A stretch of DNA of 64,000 nt from Acidobacteriota bacterium (GTDB taxonomy: Bacteria; Acidobacteriota; Terriglobia; Terriglobales; Acidobacteriaceae), in the NCBI GenBank assembly GCA_013289875.1, contig JABCZC010000002.1, forward strand, positions 1 through 64,000, read 5' to 3'. Positions 51,756-59,956 of this stretch are shown piece by piece; position 1 is the stretch's first letter; each line of letters starts with the position of its first letter. The position numbers and the translations under genes are program-made. The notes beneath the pieces are model-generated. The model was not told the DNA's origin. It searched no databases and saw nothing but the letters and a program-made list of their open reading frames with translations.

Positions 51756-53292
51756 TGCGCCTCGGTGCTTTCTGCTGTTAGTGTTCGCGCACCTGATCGT
51801 GGCTGGTTGCGGCCGGACCAGGCCCGATCCGAACACGGTGACGATGCTGATTGAGAGCAGCCCGACAAATCTCGATCCGCGCATTGGGACGGATGCACAG
51901 TCGCAGCACATTTATCCGCTGATCTTTGACTCTCTAGTACGACGGAACGAGCATTTCGGGCTCGATCCGTGGCTTGCAGAGAAGTGGAACTCACCGGACC
52001 CGAAGACGCTGATCTTCCATCTGCGCTCGGGGGTGCATTTTCAGGACGGACGGCCGTTAACCTCGCGCGACGTAAAGTGGACGCTCGATTCGATCCTCGA
52101 TGGAACGGTTGTAACCATCAAATCCGGCGCTTACCGAAACATTGCAAGCGTCGAGACGCCCGATCAAAACACCGTCACCATTCACATGAAGCAGCCCGAT
52201 CCAGCGCTGCTGTGGAACGTGTGCGACGGCGGATTCGGTGTTGTGCCGTATGGCAGCGGGCGTGACTTCTGGCGTCATCCGATCGGCAGCGGGCCTTATC
52301 GATTTGTGAGTCAGGAGACCGACAGGGATGTCGTGCTCGAGCGCGCGGCGAGCTATTGGGGGCCGCTGCCGCATATCGAGCGCATCCGGTTTGCGGTGGT
52401 ACCGGATGCGACGACGCAGGCACTGGAGCTCCAGAAAGGATCGGCAGATGTGGCCGTCAATGCGCTTACCCCTGACATGATCGATGCATTGAAACGGAAG
52501 TCAGGTCTGGTGGTAGAGGACGGCCCGGGAACGAGGCTGAATTATATCGTCTTCAACATGCGCGATCCCATTCTGAAAGATACTCACGTGCGGCAGGCGA
52601 TTGCGCTCTCCATCAATCGTCCCTTGATTATCCATACGCTCTATCGGGATCAGGCGCGATTAGCAGAGAGCATTCTCCCGCCGCAGCATTGGGCCTGGAG
52701 CGAAGACACGGAGAAGCATCCATACGATCCCGCAAAGGCAAATGCTCTGCTTGATGCGGCTGGTTATCGCAGAGGCGCGGGAGGGGTTCGCTTTCACCTG
52801 GGGATGAAGACTTCTACGGACGAGACGGTGAGGTTGCTGTCAGTGATTGTGCAACAGCAACTGGCACAAATTGGGATTGCTGTCGATTTGCGCAGCTACG
52901 AGTTCGCAACGTTTTACTCGGACCTGACGAAGGGCACTTTTCAAATGGCTCCTTCGCGGTGGATTGGCGGGAATGAGCAACCTGACATTTTCCATTACGC
53001 ATACTCGCAGGCGAGCTTTCCGCCGCATGGGAGCAACCGCGGATTCTACGCCAACCAGGCTCTGGATGCGCTGCTGGACGATGCGGCGGCGACGAACGAC
53101 CAGGCGCGCCAGCGCGAAGACTACGAGAAGGTGCAGCAGATACTGGCACGGGACCTGCCGTCGATTAACCTGTGGTATCTCGATACGGTCGTGATTCACA
53201 ATAAACGGTTGGCAAATGTACATACGTCCCCGTCGGGGAATTTCGAGTTTCTGCGGAACGCGGCGGTTGCGCAATCGTCGGGTCGGGAATAA
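51748..53292 (+). CDS. ABC transporter substrate-binding lipoprotein, family 5 (peptide type)
   Basis: Periplasmic solute-binding protein of the DppA/OppA/MppA family, 514 residues. The lipoprotein signal ends in LIVAGC, with Cys21 lipidated. The domain follows the family: NLDPRIGTDAQSQHIYPLIFD, WLAEKWNSPDPKTLIFHLRS, VHFQDGRPLTSRDVKWT, HPIGSGPYRF, HVRQAIALSINRP. It overlaps anmK by eight bases in the recycling set, which makes a murein peptide plausible as ligand (compare MppA). No permease or ATPase genes follow. ATG 51748 is chosen because the lipobox signal begins there; a longer frame runs inside anmK. Confidence 0.9.
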   Translation: MGNAPRCFLLLVFAHLIVAGCGRTRPDPNTVTMLIESSPTNLDPRIGTDAQSQHIYPLIFDSLVRRNEHFGLDPWLAEKWNSPDPKTLIFHLRSGVHFQDGRPLTSRDVKWTLDSILDGTVVTIKSGAYRNIASVETPDQNTVTIHMKQPDPALLWNVCDGGFGVVPYGSGRDFWRHPIGSGPYRFVSQETDRDVVLERAASYWGPLPHIERIRFAVVPDATTQALELQKGSADVAVNALTPDMIDALKRKSGLVVEDGPGTRLNYIVFNMRDPILKDTHVRQAIALSINRPLIIHTLYRDQARLAESILPPQHWAWSEDTEKHPYDPAKANALLDAAGYRRGAGGVRFHLGMKTSTDETVRLLSVIVQQQLAQIGIAVDLRSYEFATFYSDLTKGTFQMAPSRWIGGNEQPDIFHYAYSQASFPPHGSNRGFYANQALDALLDDAAATNDQARQREDYEKVQQILARDLPSINLWYLDTVVIHNKRLANVHTSPSGNFEFLRNAAVAQSSGRE

Positions 53293-53460
53293 GGTTCTTT
53301 TCGAACCCAGCGTATTACGCCAGCATTAGCGTACTTCGCGATTGTCCTGTGCTGATGTAACCTTGAGATAGACGAATTCACACAACGCGGCATTTCCGGG
53401 ATTGCCAAATCACGGTAAGCGCAAATACTCACGACTTGGATCTTTGGAGAACTTTACGGG

Positions 53461-54420
53461 ATGAGCAGCGTCAGTGCCTCACGAGCCCCCAGTTACGAAA
53501 TTGAGTTCGCGGAGCGCACACAATGCGCTCTCTGCGGCAGCACCAGGAGAACTGTCCATCGAGCGTTTCGCGATATCCCGGTAGTTCGCTGCTCACAGTG
53601 CGGCTTCTTGTATTCGGCGCGGACCATGAGCACGGAGACTATGGAGGCCTACTACCGTGAAAACTTCGGAAGTCAACGTCATCTGCAGGGCCAGATCGTG
53701 AATGCCCGTACGAACGGAGTTGCTCTAGCGCGACTTCTGGATCTGAAGAACGTGCGAAACTGGCTCGACATTGGAACAGGCTACGGATTTTTGCTGAAGT
53801 GGCTCAAGGAGAAGTGGGGCATTGCAGCGCAAGGCATCGAGCTTTCAGCACAGGAGGCGGGCTACGCGCGCGAAAAGCTAGGACTTGAAGTCCATTGCAG
53901 ACTCCTTTCGCAATCCACCCTGCCGAAAGCGGGGTTTGACGTTGTTTCCTGCTTCGAGGTGATCGAACATATTCCTGAGCCCAAGGCATTCGTCAAAGAG
54001 ATGGCAGAGTACATGAAGCCTGGCGGGTCTCTCGTAGTCATGACCGACAATTTCGAGAGCAATGTAGTACGAAAACTAAAGGGTAGCTTCCCAAAGTGGA
54101 TTCCTCACACGCACATCAGTCATTTCGGCCCCAAGAGCCTTCGTGATTGCCTGAACAGCGTACCAGGATTGGAGCTGGAAAAAGAGGCATCCTATACGCC
54201 TTGGGATCTGGTGGGCAGACAATGCGTTTCGGTGCTTCGACCGGTGGCGCCGGATGAGCAGGCCTACGACGTTCGGGAGGCTTTGTCGACGGAGATGCAA
54301 AAAGACTACAAGCTGTATCAGTTGCGATATGCGTTTAACCCTTTCTGGACGCGTATCAGTATGAGTAGCTCCCTTGACGGGGGTGCCCTGATGTATGCCC
54401 TCTGCAGAAAACGCGCATAG
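53461..54420 (+). CDS. Class I SAM-dependent methyltransferase with N-terminal zinc-finger-like motif
   Basis: 319 residues. An N-terminal CALCGS-(about 19)-CSQCGF pair looks like a small zinc ribbon, as in sugar C-methyltransferases and related enzymes. The SAM domain has motif I WLDIGTGYGFLLKWL, motif II VHC, and motif III FDVVSCFEVIEHIPEPKAF followed by YMKPGGSLVV. The C-terminal part (HTHISHFGPKSLRDCL) is usual for methyltransferases acting on sugars or polyketides. Single gene with intergenic spaces of about 150 bp on either side. The substrate is unknown. Confidence 0.82.
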   Translation: MSSVSASRAPSYEIEFAERTQCALCGSTRRTVHRAFRDIPVVRCSQCGFLYSARTMSTETMEAYYRENFGSQRHLQGQIVNARTNGVALARLLDLKNVRNWLDIGTGYGFLLKWLKEKWGIAAQGIELSAQEAGYAREKLGLEVHCRLLSQSTLPKAGFDVVSCFEVIEHIPEPKAFVKEMAEYMKPGGSLVVMTDNFESNVVRKLKGSFPKWIPHTHISHFGPKSLRDCLNSVPGLELEKEASYTPWDLVGRQCVSVLRPVAPDEQAYDVREALSTEMQKDYKLYQLRYAFNPFWTRISMSSSLDGGALMYALCRKRA

Positions 54421-54566
54421 AGGCAAGATCTTCTTTTCACTCTCTATCGGCTTCTCGACAATAAGACTCGCTGCGGGCTTACGCTGGGGCCAATAGGAGC
54501 CTGCTATGTGCGCGGATTGTTACTTCATGATCTCTTTTGGCCCGGACCGAATCCGGTCGTGCGGAG

Positions 54567-57254
54567 TTAATCGATCTTACGGGTGACAGAAGCAGCTGTA
54601 TGCGTTGCGGCCCCAGGGTCCAGGGTGATCGATGGGGCGTTCCAGGCGGAAACGACGATTGTGTACTTCTCCGGCGTATGCGGCGGCAGCTTGGCAGTGA
54701 CAGTGATGGACTCGTCCGGCATCAGCTCGATGTAGTTGTCGGACCAGAGCGTGGGGACAATATTTTCGCCGCCAGGGGCGGCGGCGGAGACCGAGACCTG
54801 AAAAGCAAGCGTCTTCGAAGGATTATGCAGGTGAACGGCAATTCCCTGCCCTTCTTTGCTCGTAGAGCCCTCGATGCGGGACTGCGGAAGAGTGCGGAGC
54901 GCCTTCATGTCCTCGTGCTCGAGCGCAGGCGTGTGCGTGTAGTCGGTCTTCGGCCAGTTCCACGTGGTGAGCTTCGATGGCACCCAATAGAAATTCCTGC
55001 TTACGATCTGGCCTGTGTCATTTTTCAGCGTGAGCTGGACGAAAGTGATCGGAGAGTTCACTGCAAATACTGAGTCCGGAATAGTGAACGCGCCGGTAGA
55101 AGTATCGGTGGGAACTTCCAGGTCGCTCTGTTTTGCGAACAGCTCTTTGAGGCTGGTGTCGTAAGCCTGCGCGGAGACGATCAGATGCTCTGACGGCTGA
55201 TACGTGCTGTTTACGACGTAAACGCTGTGGTCGTCATACGAATACTGCACGTGGAGAGGCTCGCAGGCCTTCTTCGCGCCGAAATAGCCACCACCGGTAT
55301 CGAGATAGTAGTCGTAGAGGTGCCAGATCATCGAAGGCCAGGCGTTGTTGAGCATCCACTGGATGACTCCGGTGGACGTGTACTTATTGCGGCTGTACGC
55401 CTCGAACATGGCGCGCTCGGTGTCATAGCTCATGGTTTGGGCGATGCGGATGTACTCGGCGGCCTCGCTGACGGGGCCGTAGGCAGACTTCATCGCGTCG
55501 TCAAAGACGGCCAGCTCTTTGAATTCACCGCCGCCATAGTGGAAGCTCCAGGTAGCATTCGGCGGCCAGAGTTCGTCGGCAGGAATGAATTTTTTGATGC
55601 TGCTTAAGGCCGGAATCGCCGGGCCGGGGCTGGTTTCGGTGTTGAAGCCGTAGGCGCCGCCGTAGCGATTCGTGTCCACCAGCCAGTAAGAAGGCGCGAC
55701 ATAGTCATACGGGCCGCTCATCTTGACGCCGCTCTTGCCGGTGACGGTAGTGGGAGTGGCCGAGGCGGAAGAGAGGACGGGATTCGGCCAGTGAGTTTCT
55801 GACTCCACAGAGAGGTAGGCGCTCTCAACGTTGGTCGGCGGCGGGTTGTCGCTACCGTTCAGCCACACAAGAAGACTGGGATGGCTGCGAATGCGTAGCA
55901 TCTGCGAGCGGAGGGAGGCCGTCGCAATATCAAGCGTGCCCGGCTGCCACTTGTCCCAATGTTCCCAGTGGTCGCAGCAGCACCAGCCGAGCATCACGAG
56001 AATTCCCTGCTCGTCGGCTAGGTGGAAGAACTCGTCCGTCTCCATTTTGCCTTCGAGGCGGATGGTGTTCAGGTGCATGTCGCGGACCATGCCCAGTTCG
56101 TCGCGCAGCTTTTCGGGATCCTGGCGCAGCAGCATGTCCTGCGACCAACCTGCACCGCGGATCAGGATCGGCTTGCCGTTGACGTGGAAGAGGCGAAAGC
56201 CCTTGTCAGTGAGCTCGGATGTGATTTCGCGGATGCCGAAGCGGACGGACTGTTCGTCGGAGACGTGTCCACCCTCGATGAAGCTAAGTGTGAGCGTTTC
56301 GAGATGCGGCTCGCCCATCTGGTACGGCCACCAGACGGGCGGATTGCGCATGCGCAGCTGCGGGAACTGCTCCGGCGAGAAGGCTACGGTCTTATCTTCT
56401 TTCGGAGCAAGGTCGATAGGCTGCTCGATTGCGATATTTGCCACCGTGCCGCGTACAGTTCCGTGGACGGCACGGTCTGAAGCGTTGTGGAGCTCGCCGT
56501 AGACGGAGAGATCGGCTTCTGTGAGCGATGCGTCGGGGAAGTGGGTCGCCGCGAGCGGCGAGCGCACGGAAACCGCACCTGTCGTGATGAGACTGACCGG
56601 ACCCCACAGGCCCATGTCTTTGTCGGGCGGACAGGGGTTCCAGTCGACCCAGTTGATGCCGAGGTCGGTTTCGGTGGGCGCGAAGGTTTCGACGGCGATG
56701 GTGTTTTCCTTGCCGGCGTTCAAGTCGTGAGTCACATCGAAGTCGTAGGTTCGATAGGCGCCGGCGATCTGCTTGTCGTCGGCGATCTGCTTGCCGTTGA
56801 CCCAGAGATTGGCGCGGTAGTTGATGCCGCCGAAGTGCAGCCAGAGCGTTCTATCGCGCTCAGCTGAGGGCACCGTGAAGGTTTTTCGATACCACCAGCC
56901 GCAGTGATAAGGACTGTCCTCGGGCATGGGCAGGTTGGAGAAGTTCTGGCCAATGGGATAGTTTGCGCCGGGAATCTTGCGGAGATTCATCGCGTAATAG
57001 GGCTGCTTGATCTCCCCGGCGGCTACCTGGGCGGCAAGCACCGTCGAAGGCACAGTGACGCTATACCAGTCCTGCGGATGAAAGGACGCCACGGAGATGG
57101 CGGCGCCGTCAGCCTGCACCTTGCATGCCGATTGCAGGGTCCAGCCGTCGCGCAGCGGCGTATTGCTGCCCCATGCCGGGATGGAGGCGGACAAACAGAG
57201 TACTGCGGAAGCCAGGCTGAGTTTGGCGCAGAAAGATCGGAGGCAATGAAACAT
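54567..57254 (-). CDS. Secreted GH2 exo-beta-D-glucosaminidase-like protein
   Basis: 895-residue glycoside hydrolase family 2 enzyme with a signal peptide (SLASAVLCLSASIPAWG). Sugar-binding and Ig-like domains (about 30-330) precede a TIM barrel and C-terminal Ig domains. Active-site Asp469 lies in NGSDNPPP and Glu540 in FNTETSPGP. These contexts, with KMSGPYDYVAPSYW, GGGYFGAKKACEPLH and QYSYDDHSVYVVN, correspond to CsxA exo-beta-glucosaminidase of Amycolatopsis rather than to beta-mannosidases (which keep NE in place of GSD). Likely action: removal of glucosamine from chitosan-type oligosaccharides outside the cytoplasm. It begins 36 bp after the UDP-sugar dehydrogenase gene. Confidence 0.85.
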   Translation of the reverse strand: MFHCLRSFCAKLSLASAVLCLSASIPAWGSNTPLRDGWTLQSACKVQADGAAISVASFHPQDWYSVTVPSTVLAAQVAAGEIKQPYYAMNLRKIPGANYPIGQNFSNLPMPEDSPYHCGWWYRKTFTVPSAERDRTLWLHFGGINYRANLWVNGKQIADDKQIAGAYRTYDFDVTHDLNAGKENTIAVETFAPTETDLGINWVDWNPCPPDKDMGLWGPVSLITTGAVSVRSPLAATHFPDASLTEADLSVYGELHNASDRAVHGTVRGTVANIAIEQPIDLAPKEDKTVAFSPEQFPQLRMRNPPVWWPYQMGEPHLETLTLSFIEGGHVSDEQSVRFGIREITSELTDKGFRLFHVNGKPILIRGAGWSQDMLLRQDPEKLRDELGMVRDMHLNTIRLEGKMETDEFFHLADEQGILVMLGWCCCDHWEHWDKWQPGTLDIATASLRSQMLRIRSHPSLLVWLNGSDNPPPTNVESAYLSVESETHWPNPVLSSASATPTTVTGKSGVKMSGPYDYVAPSYWLVDTNRYGGAYGFNTETSPGPAIPALSSIKKFIPADELWPPNATWSFHYGGGEFKELAVFDDAMKSAYGPVSEAAEYIRIAQTMSYDTERAMFEAYSRNKYTSTGVIQWMLNNAWPSMIWHLYDYYLDTGGGYFGAKKACEPLHVQYSYDDHSVYVVNSTYQPSEHLIVSAQAYDTSLKELFAKQSDLEVPTDTSTGAFTIPDSVFAVNSPITFVQLTLKNDTGQIVSRNFYWVPSKLTTWNWPKTDYTHTPALEHEDMKALRTLPQSRIEGSTSKEGQGIAVHLHNPSKTLAFQVSVSAAAPGGENIVPTLWSDNYIELMPDESITVTAKLPPHTPEKYTIVVSAWNAPSITLDPGAATHTAASVTRKID

Positions 57255-57290
57255 GACTGTCTTTCTAACAGAAAGAGACGTATCCTGGAA

Positions 57291-58634
57291 TCAGCAGCGA
57301 ACGATCTTCTCGGACTGTGTGCCCTTCGTCGCGTTGCGTGTATCCACAACAAGCCTCGACTCACGAACGATGCGCGGGTAGTCGTAGTCGGAATGGTCGG
57401 TGACGATCAGGACGCAGTCGTATTGCGCAAGATCGTCAAGGGGCGTGCAGTGCATATCAAGGTTGTAGTGGCGTCCATGCCCGACGTAGGAAAAATAAGG
57501 GTCGTTGTAGGAGACGACGGCTCCGCGCTTGCGCAGCAGCTCGATAATGGTGAGCGCGGGAGACTCCCGCAGGTCGTCGACATCCTTTTTGTATGACATG
57601 CCGAGCACCAAGATGCGGGAGTCCTTGAGCGGCTTGCCGTGGTCGTTGAGCGCGGCAGCCGTCTGCTCGATCACGTAATAAGGCATGGCAACGTTGACTT
57701 CGCCGGCGAGCTCGATGAACCGGGTGCGGAAATCGAACTGCTTCGCTTTCCACGAGAGGTAAAAGGGATCGATGGGAATGCAGTGACCGCCAAGGCCGGG
57801 ACCGGGATAAAACGCCTGGAAGCCGAAGGGCTTGGTTTTGGCGGCGTCGATCACCTCGAAAATATCGATACCCATGCGCTGGCAAAGCTGCTTCAGCTCG
57901 TTGACCAGCGCGATATTTACGCAGCGGTAGATGTTTTCCAGGAGCTTGGTCATCTCGGCCACGGCGGGCGATGAGACGGGGATGGTCCGATCAAAGATCG
58001 TGATGTAGACAGACGATGCCAGGTCGAGCGCGACCGGGCCAACGCCGCCGACCACCTTCGGAATCTCCCGGCGGGCAACGGTGTCGTTACCGGGATCTTC
58101 GCGCTCCGGCGAAAATGCCACGTAGAAGCCCTTCGCTTCGGCATCACGAGCAACTTTCAGACCAGAGGGATTCTCTTCCAGGATGGGGATGAGCACTTCC
58201 TCGGTGGTTCCGGGATACGTGGTGCTCTCGAGAATGATCAATTGCCCTTCGCGAAGGTGCGGCGCGATGGCCTTCGCTGTTTCGCGGATATAGCTCAGAT
58301 CGGGCTCGTGAAATTCGCTGAGTGGGGTGGGCACACAGATGGCGACTACGTCCATCTCCTCGATCTCGGCGTAGTTGGAAGTAGTGCAAAAACCTCTCTG
58401 CTGCGCGGACCGAATCTCCGTCGCAGGAATACGAACGATGTAGGAGCCTCCGCCGTTCAGGGTGGCTACCTTGACGGAATCGATGTCGAAGCCCGTAACG
58501 CGGAACCGCTGATCGCTGAAAAGCAGGGCAAGCGGGAGTCCAACATAGCCCATGCCGATGACGCCGATTCGGGCCGTTCGCGACTCAATTTTCTGCTGCA
58601 GTTGCTCAGCTCTGCCGGTATGCACTAATGCCAT
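57291..58634 (-). CDS. Nucleotide-sugar (UDP-GlcNAc/ManNAc-type) 6-dehydrogenase
   Basis: Oxidises the C6 hydroxyl of a UDP-hexose(amine) to the uronate in two NAD-dependent steps. 447 residues: N-terminal GVIGMGYVGLPLALLFSDQ, CVPTPLSEFHEPDL, ESTTYPGTTEEV, central KLLENIYRCVNIALVNEL, catalytic Cys285 in GPGLGGHCIPIDPFYL, and C-terminal SYKKDVDDLRESPALTIIE. The GGHCIPIDP form and the length match the WbpA/WecC group rather than Ugd, suggesting UDP-GlcNAc or UDP-ManNAc as substrate. Only a GH2 gene is adjacent; no polysaccharide locus surrounds it here. Confidence 0.9.
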   Translation of the reverse strand: MALVHTGRAEQLQQKIESRTARIGVIGMGYVGLPLALLFSDQRFRVTGFDIDSVKVATLNGGGSYIVRIPATEIRSAQQRGFCTTSNYAEIEEMDVVAICVPTPLSEFHEPDLSYIRETAKAIAPHLREGQLIILESTTYPGTTEEVLIPILEENPSGLKVARDAEAKGFYVAFSPEREDPGNDTVARREIPKVVGGVGPVALDLASSVYITIFDRTIPVSSPAVAEMTKLLENIYRCVNIALVNELKQLCQRMGIDIFEVIDAAKTKPFGFQAFYPGPGLGGHCIPIDPFYLSWKAKQFDFRTRFIELAGEVNVAMPYYVIEQTAAALNDHGKPLKDSRILVLGMSYKKDVDDLRESPALTIIELLRKRGAVVSYNDPYFSYVGHGRHYNLDMHCTPLDDLAQYDCVLIVTDHSDYDYPRIVRESRLVVDTRNATKGTQSEKIVRC

Positions 58635-58722
58635 GAAATATCCATGCCCTTCGCGTTAAAAGAGTAACTTATGATTCTATCTCGGGATGATGGACGATCC
58701 AGTTTCGGGAAAGGTTCGCAGT

Positions 58723-59232
58723 TTAAAGCTGCGGCAGTGGGATCGAGGTGCTCTGCGGCGGATCAGGTGGCGGAGCAATGCGCACAAGCTTGAGGAACTG
58801 ATCGAAATCCGGCCTGACCTTCAGCAATTCCGATTCGAGCGTTGTGAGGGTGACGATACCGATCCATTTTTCGTTGCGGACATAATGCTGTACCTGAATG
58901 ACTGACATCTGGTTCAGAGGCTGGTGCTTCAGCATCAGCATCGCACTATCCTGTGCACCGGGAAATTGCGTGGAGGCTGGGCCGGCAATCGCTGGATCCT
59001 TGAATGTTCGCTTTATCAGAGTAATCTGTGCCTGAATGTAAAGCATGAGCTGATCACCGGCAAGCAACTCATCTTCCTTGAGATATACATTGCTCGGGGC
59101 CATACCTTCACCGCTGCGCTGAATGCCGAAATCAGGAATCCAGGTCCAGCCGAAGGGGATAGCTGGAATGATCCAGCGGCCGATGCGAGGGGCGATGGCA
59201 TAGCTCGCGGCTTGTCCTGAATCGATGCTCAT
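58723..59232 (-). CDS. Small T6SS-linked protein, possibly DcrB/DUF1795-like
   Basis: 169 residues, no signal peptide or membrane helix. The first half has IPFGWTWIPDFGIQRSGEG; the second reads VQHYVRNEKWIGIVTLTTLESELLKVRPDFDQFLKLVRI. A strand pattern ending in a helix that closes the domain resembles DcrB/DUF1795 proteins, to which the Eag T6SS effector chaperones belong. The resemblance is weak and seen by eye. It lies 76 bp after the PAAR gene on the same strand, so it is probably part of the T6SS set. The last ten residues are Pro-rich. Confidence 0.6.
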   Translation of the reverse strand: MSIDSGQAASYAIAPRIGRWIIPAIPFGWTWIPDFGIQRSGEGMAPSNVYLKEDELLAGDQLMLYIQAQITLIKRTFKDPAIAGPASTQFPGAQDSAMLMLKHQPLNQMSVIQVQHYVRNEKWIGIVTLTTLESELLKVRPDFDQFLKLVRIAPPPDPPQSTSIPLPQL

Positions 59233-59308
59233 GCAAACCGTCGCGACTAAAGGCGCCGGACACCACGATCAAGCCGGCGATGAACTAATAGCTGCATTAT
59301 TTTTCTGG

Positions 59309-59932
59309 TCACCGGTTTCCTGCCTGGTTTGCCGGAGACCATACCTGCATTCCATCGGACGCCGTCGGATCCGCAGGCTGTCCTGCCCATCCCCTTGTGC
59401 CGTCAGAGAGTGTCACTGGCTGCACGCTTTGGAAGCTGGAGGTTGCCTCTGGAGGCAGATCCGGCCATCCTGGTTGCTGAAGCGTGATTGGGGGAAGCTG
59501 GCTGCCCAGGGGCGCGGAGGTCTGAATCGTTCCATCCTGCTGCAACGCGGCCTGCGGGCCGGGAGGTGCCGGCGGCAGCATTGGGACAGGAACGCCCATG
59601 GCGGCTACTCCACCCATGGCTCCGGCTGCACCGCCCGCGCCGGCCATTCCAACCAGAACGGTTTCGCAGCCCATGACGGCGATATCCGGCGGACCTACGC
59701 ACACGAGCGTGTCGGTCACACGCGACTGCGGCATGTTTCCCACGAGGACCGTTGGAGAGCCGAGAATGAATGGCCCCCCCACGTGAGGAACGACACCCGT
59801 GACCATGGGACAGACATGGTTGTCGCCGATGCGGGAGGCGGGCAACATACCAATGAGCACCGTCGGGAAGCCAACGACGACGATGCCGCCGTGAGCTGTC
59901 TGGCTGGTGATGGTGCAGGCTGGCATTCCCAT
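59309..59932 (-). CDS. PAAR-domain T6SS spike-tip protein with C-terminal tail
   Basis: 207 residues. The N-terminal PAAR domain (1-95) shows the internal repeat of the fold: GFPTVLIGMLPASRIGDNHV, GSPTVLVGNMPQSRVTD and GCETVLVGM, with candidate zinc ligands His14, His39, His50 and cysteines 41 and 78. PAAR proteins cap the VgrG spike and can carry effectors. A Gly/Ala then Pro-rich stretch (98-130) leads to a 75-residue tail (about 133-207) that I do not recognise. It starts 24 bp after vgrG on the same strand. Confidence 0.9.
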   Translation of the reverse strand: MGMPACTITSQTAHGGIVVVGFPTVLIGMLPASRIGDNHVCPMVTGVVPHVGGPFILGSPTVLVGNMPQSRVTDTLVCVGPPDIAVMGCETVLVGMAGAGGAAGAMGGVAAMGVPVPMLPPAPPGPQAALQQDGTIQTSAPLGSQLPPITLQQPGWPDLPPEATSSFQSVQPVTLSDGTRGWAGQPADPTASDGMQVWSPANQAGNR

Positions 59933-59956
59933 ACTTCGCGCTTCTCCTTGACTAGC

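Noticed and set aside
53293-53460. Possible terminator GGTTC-TTTTC-GAACC after the binding-lipoprotein gene
   Set aside because: Only a five-base stem and no T-run after it; too weak to list.
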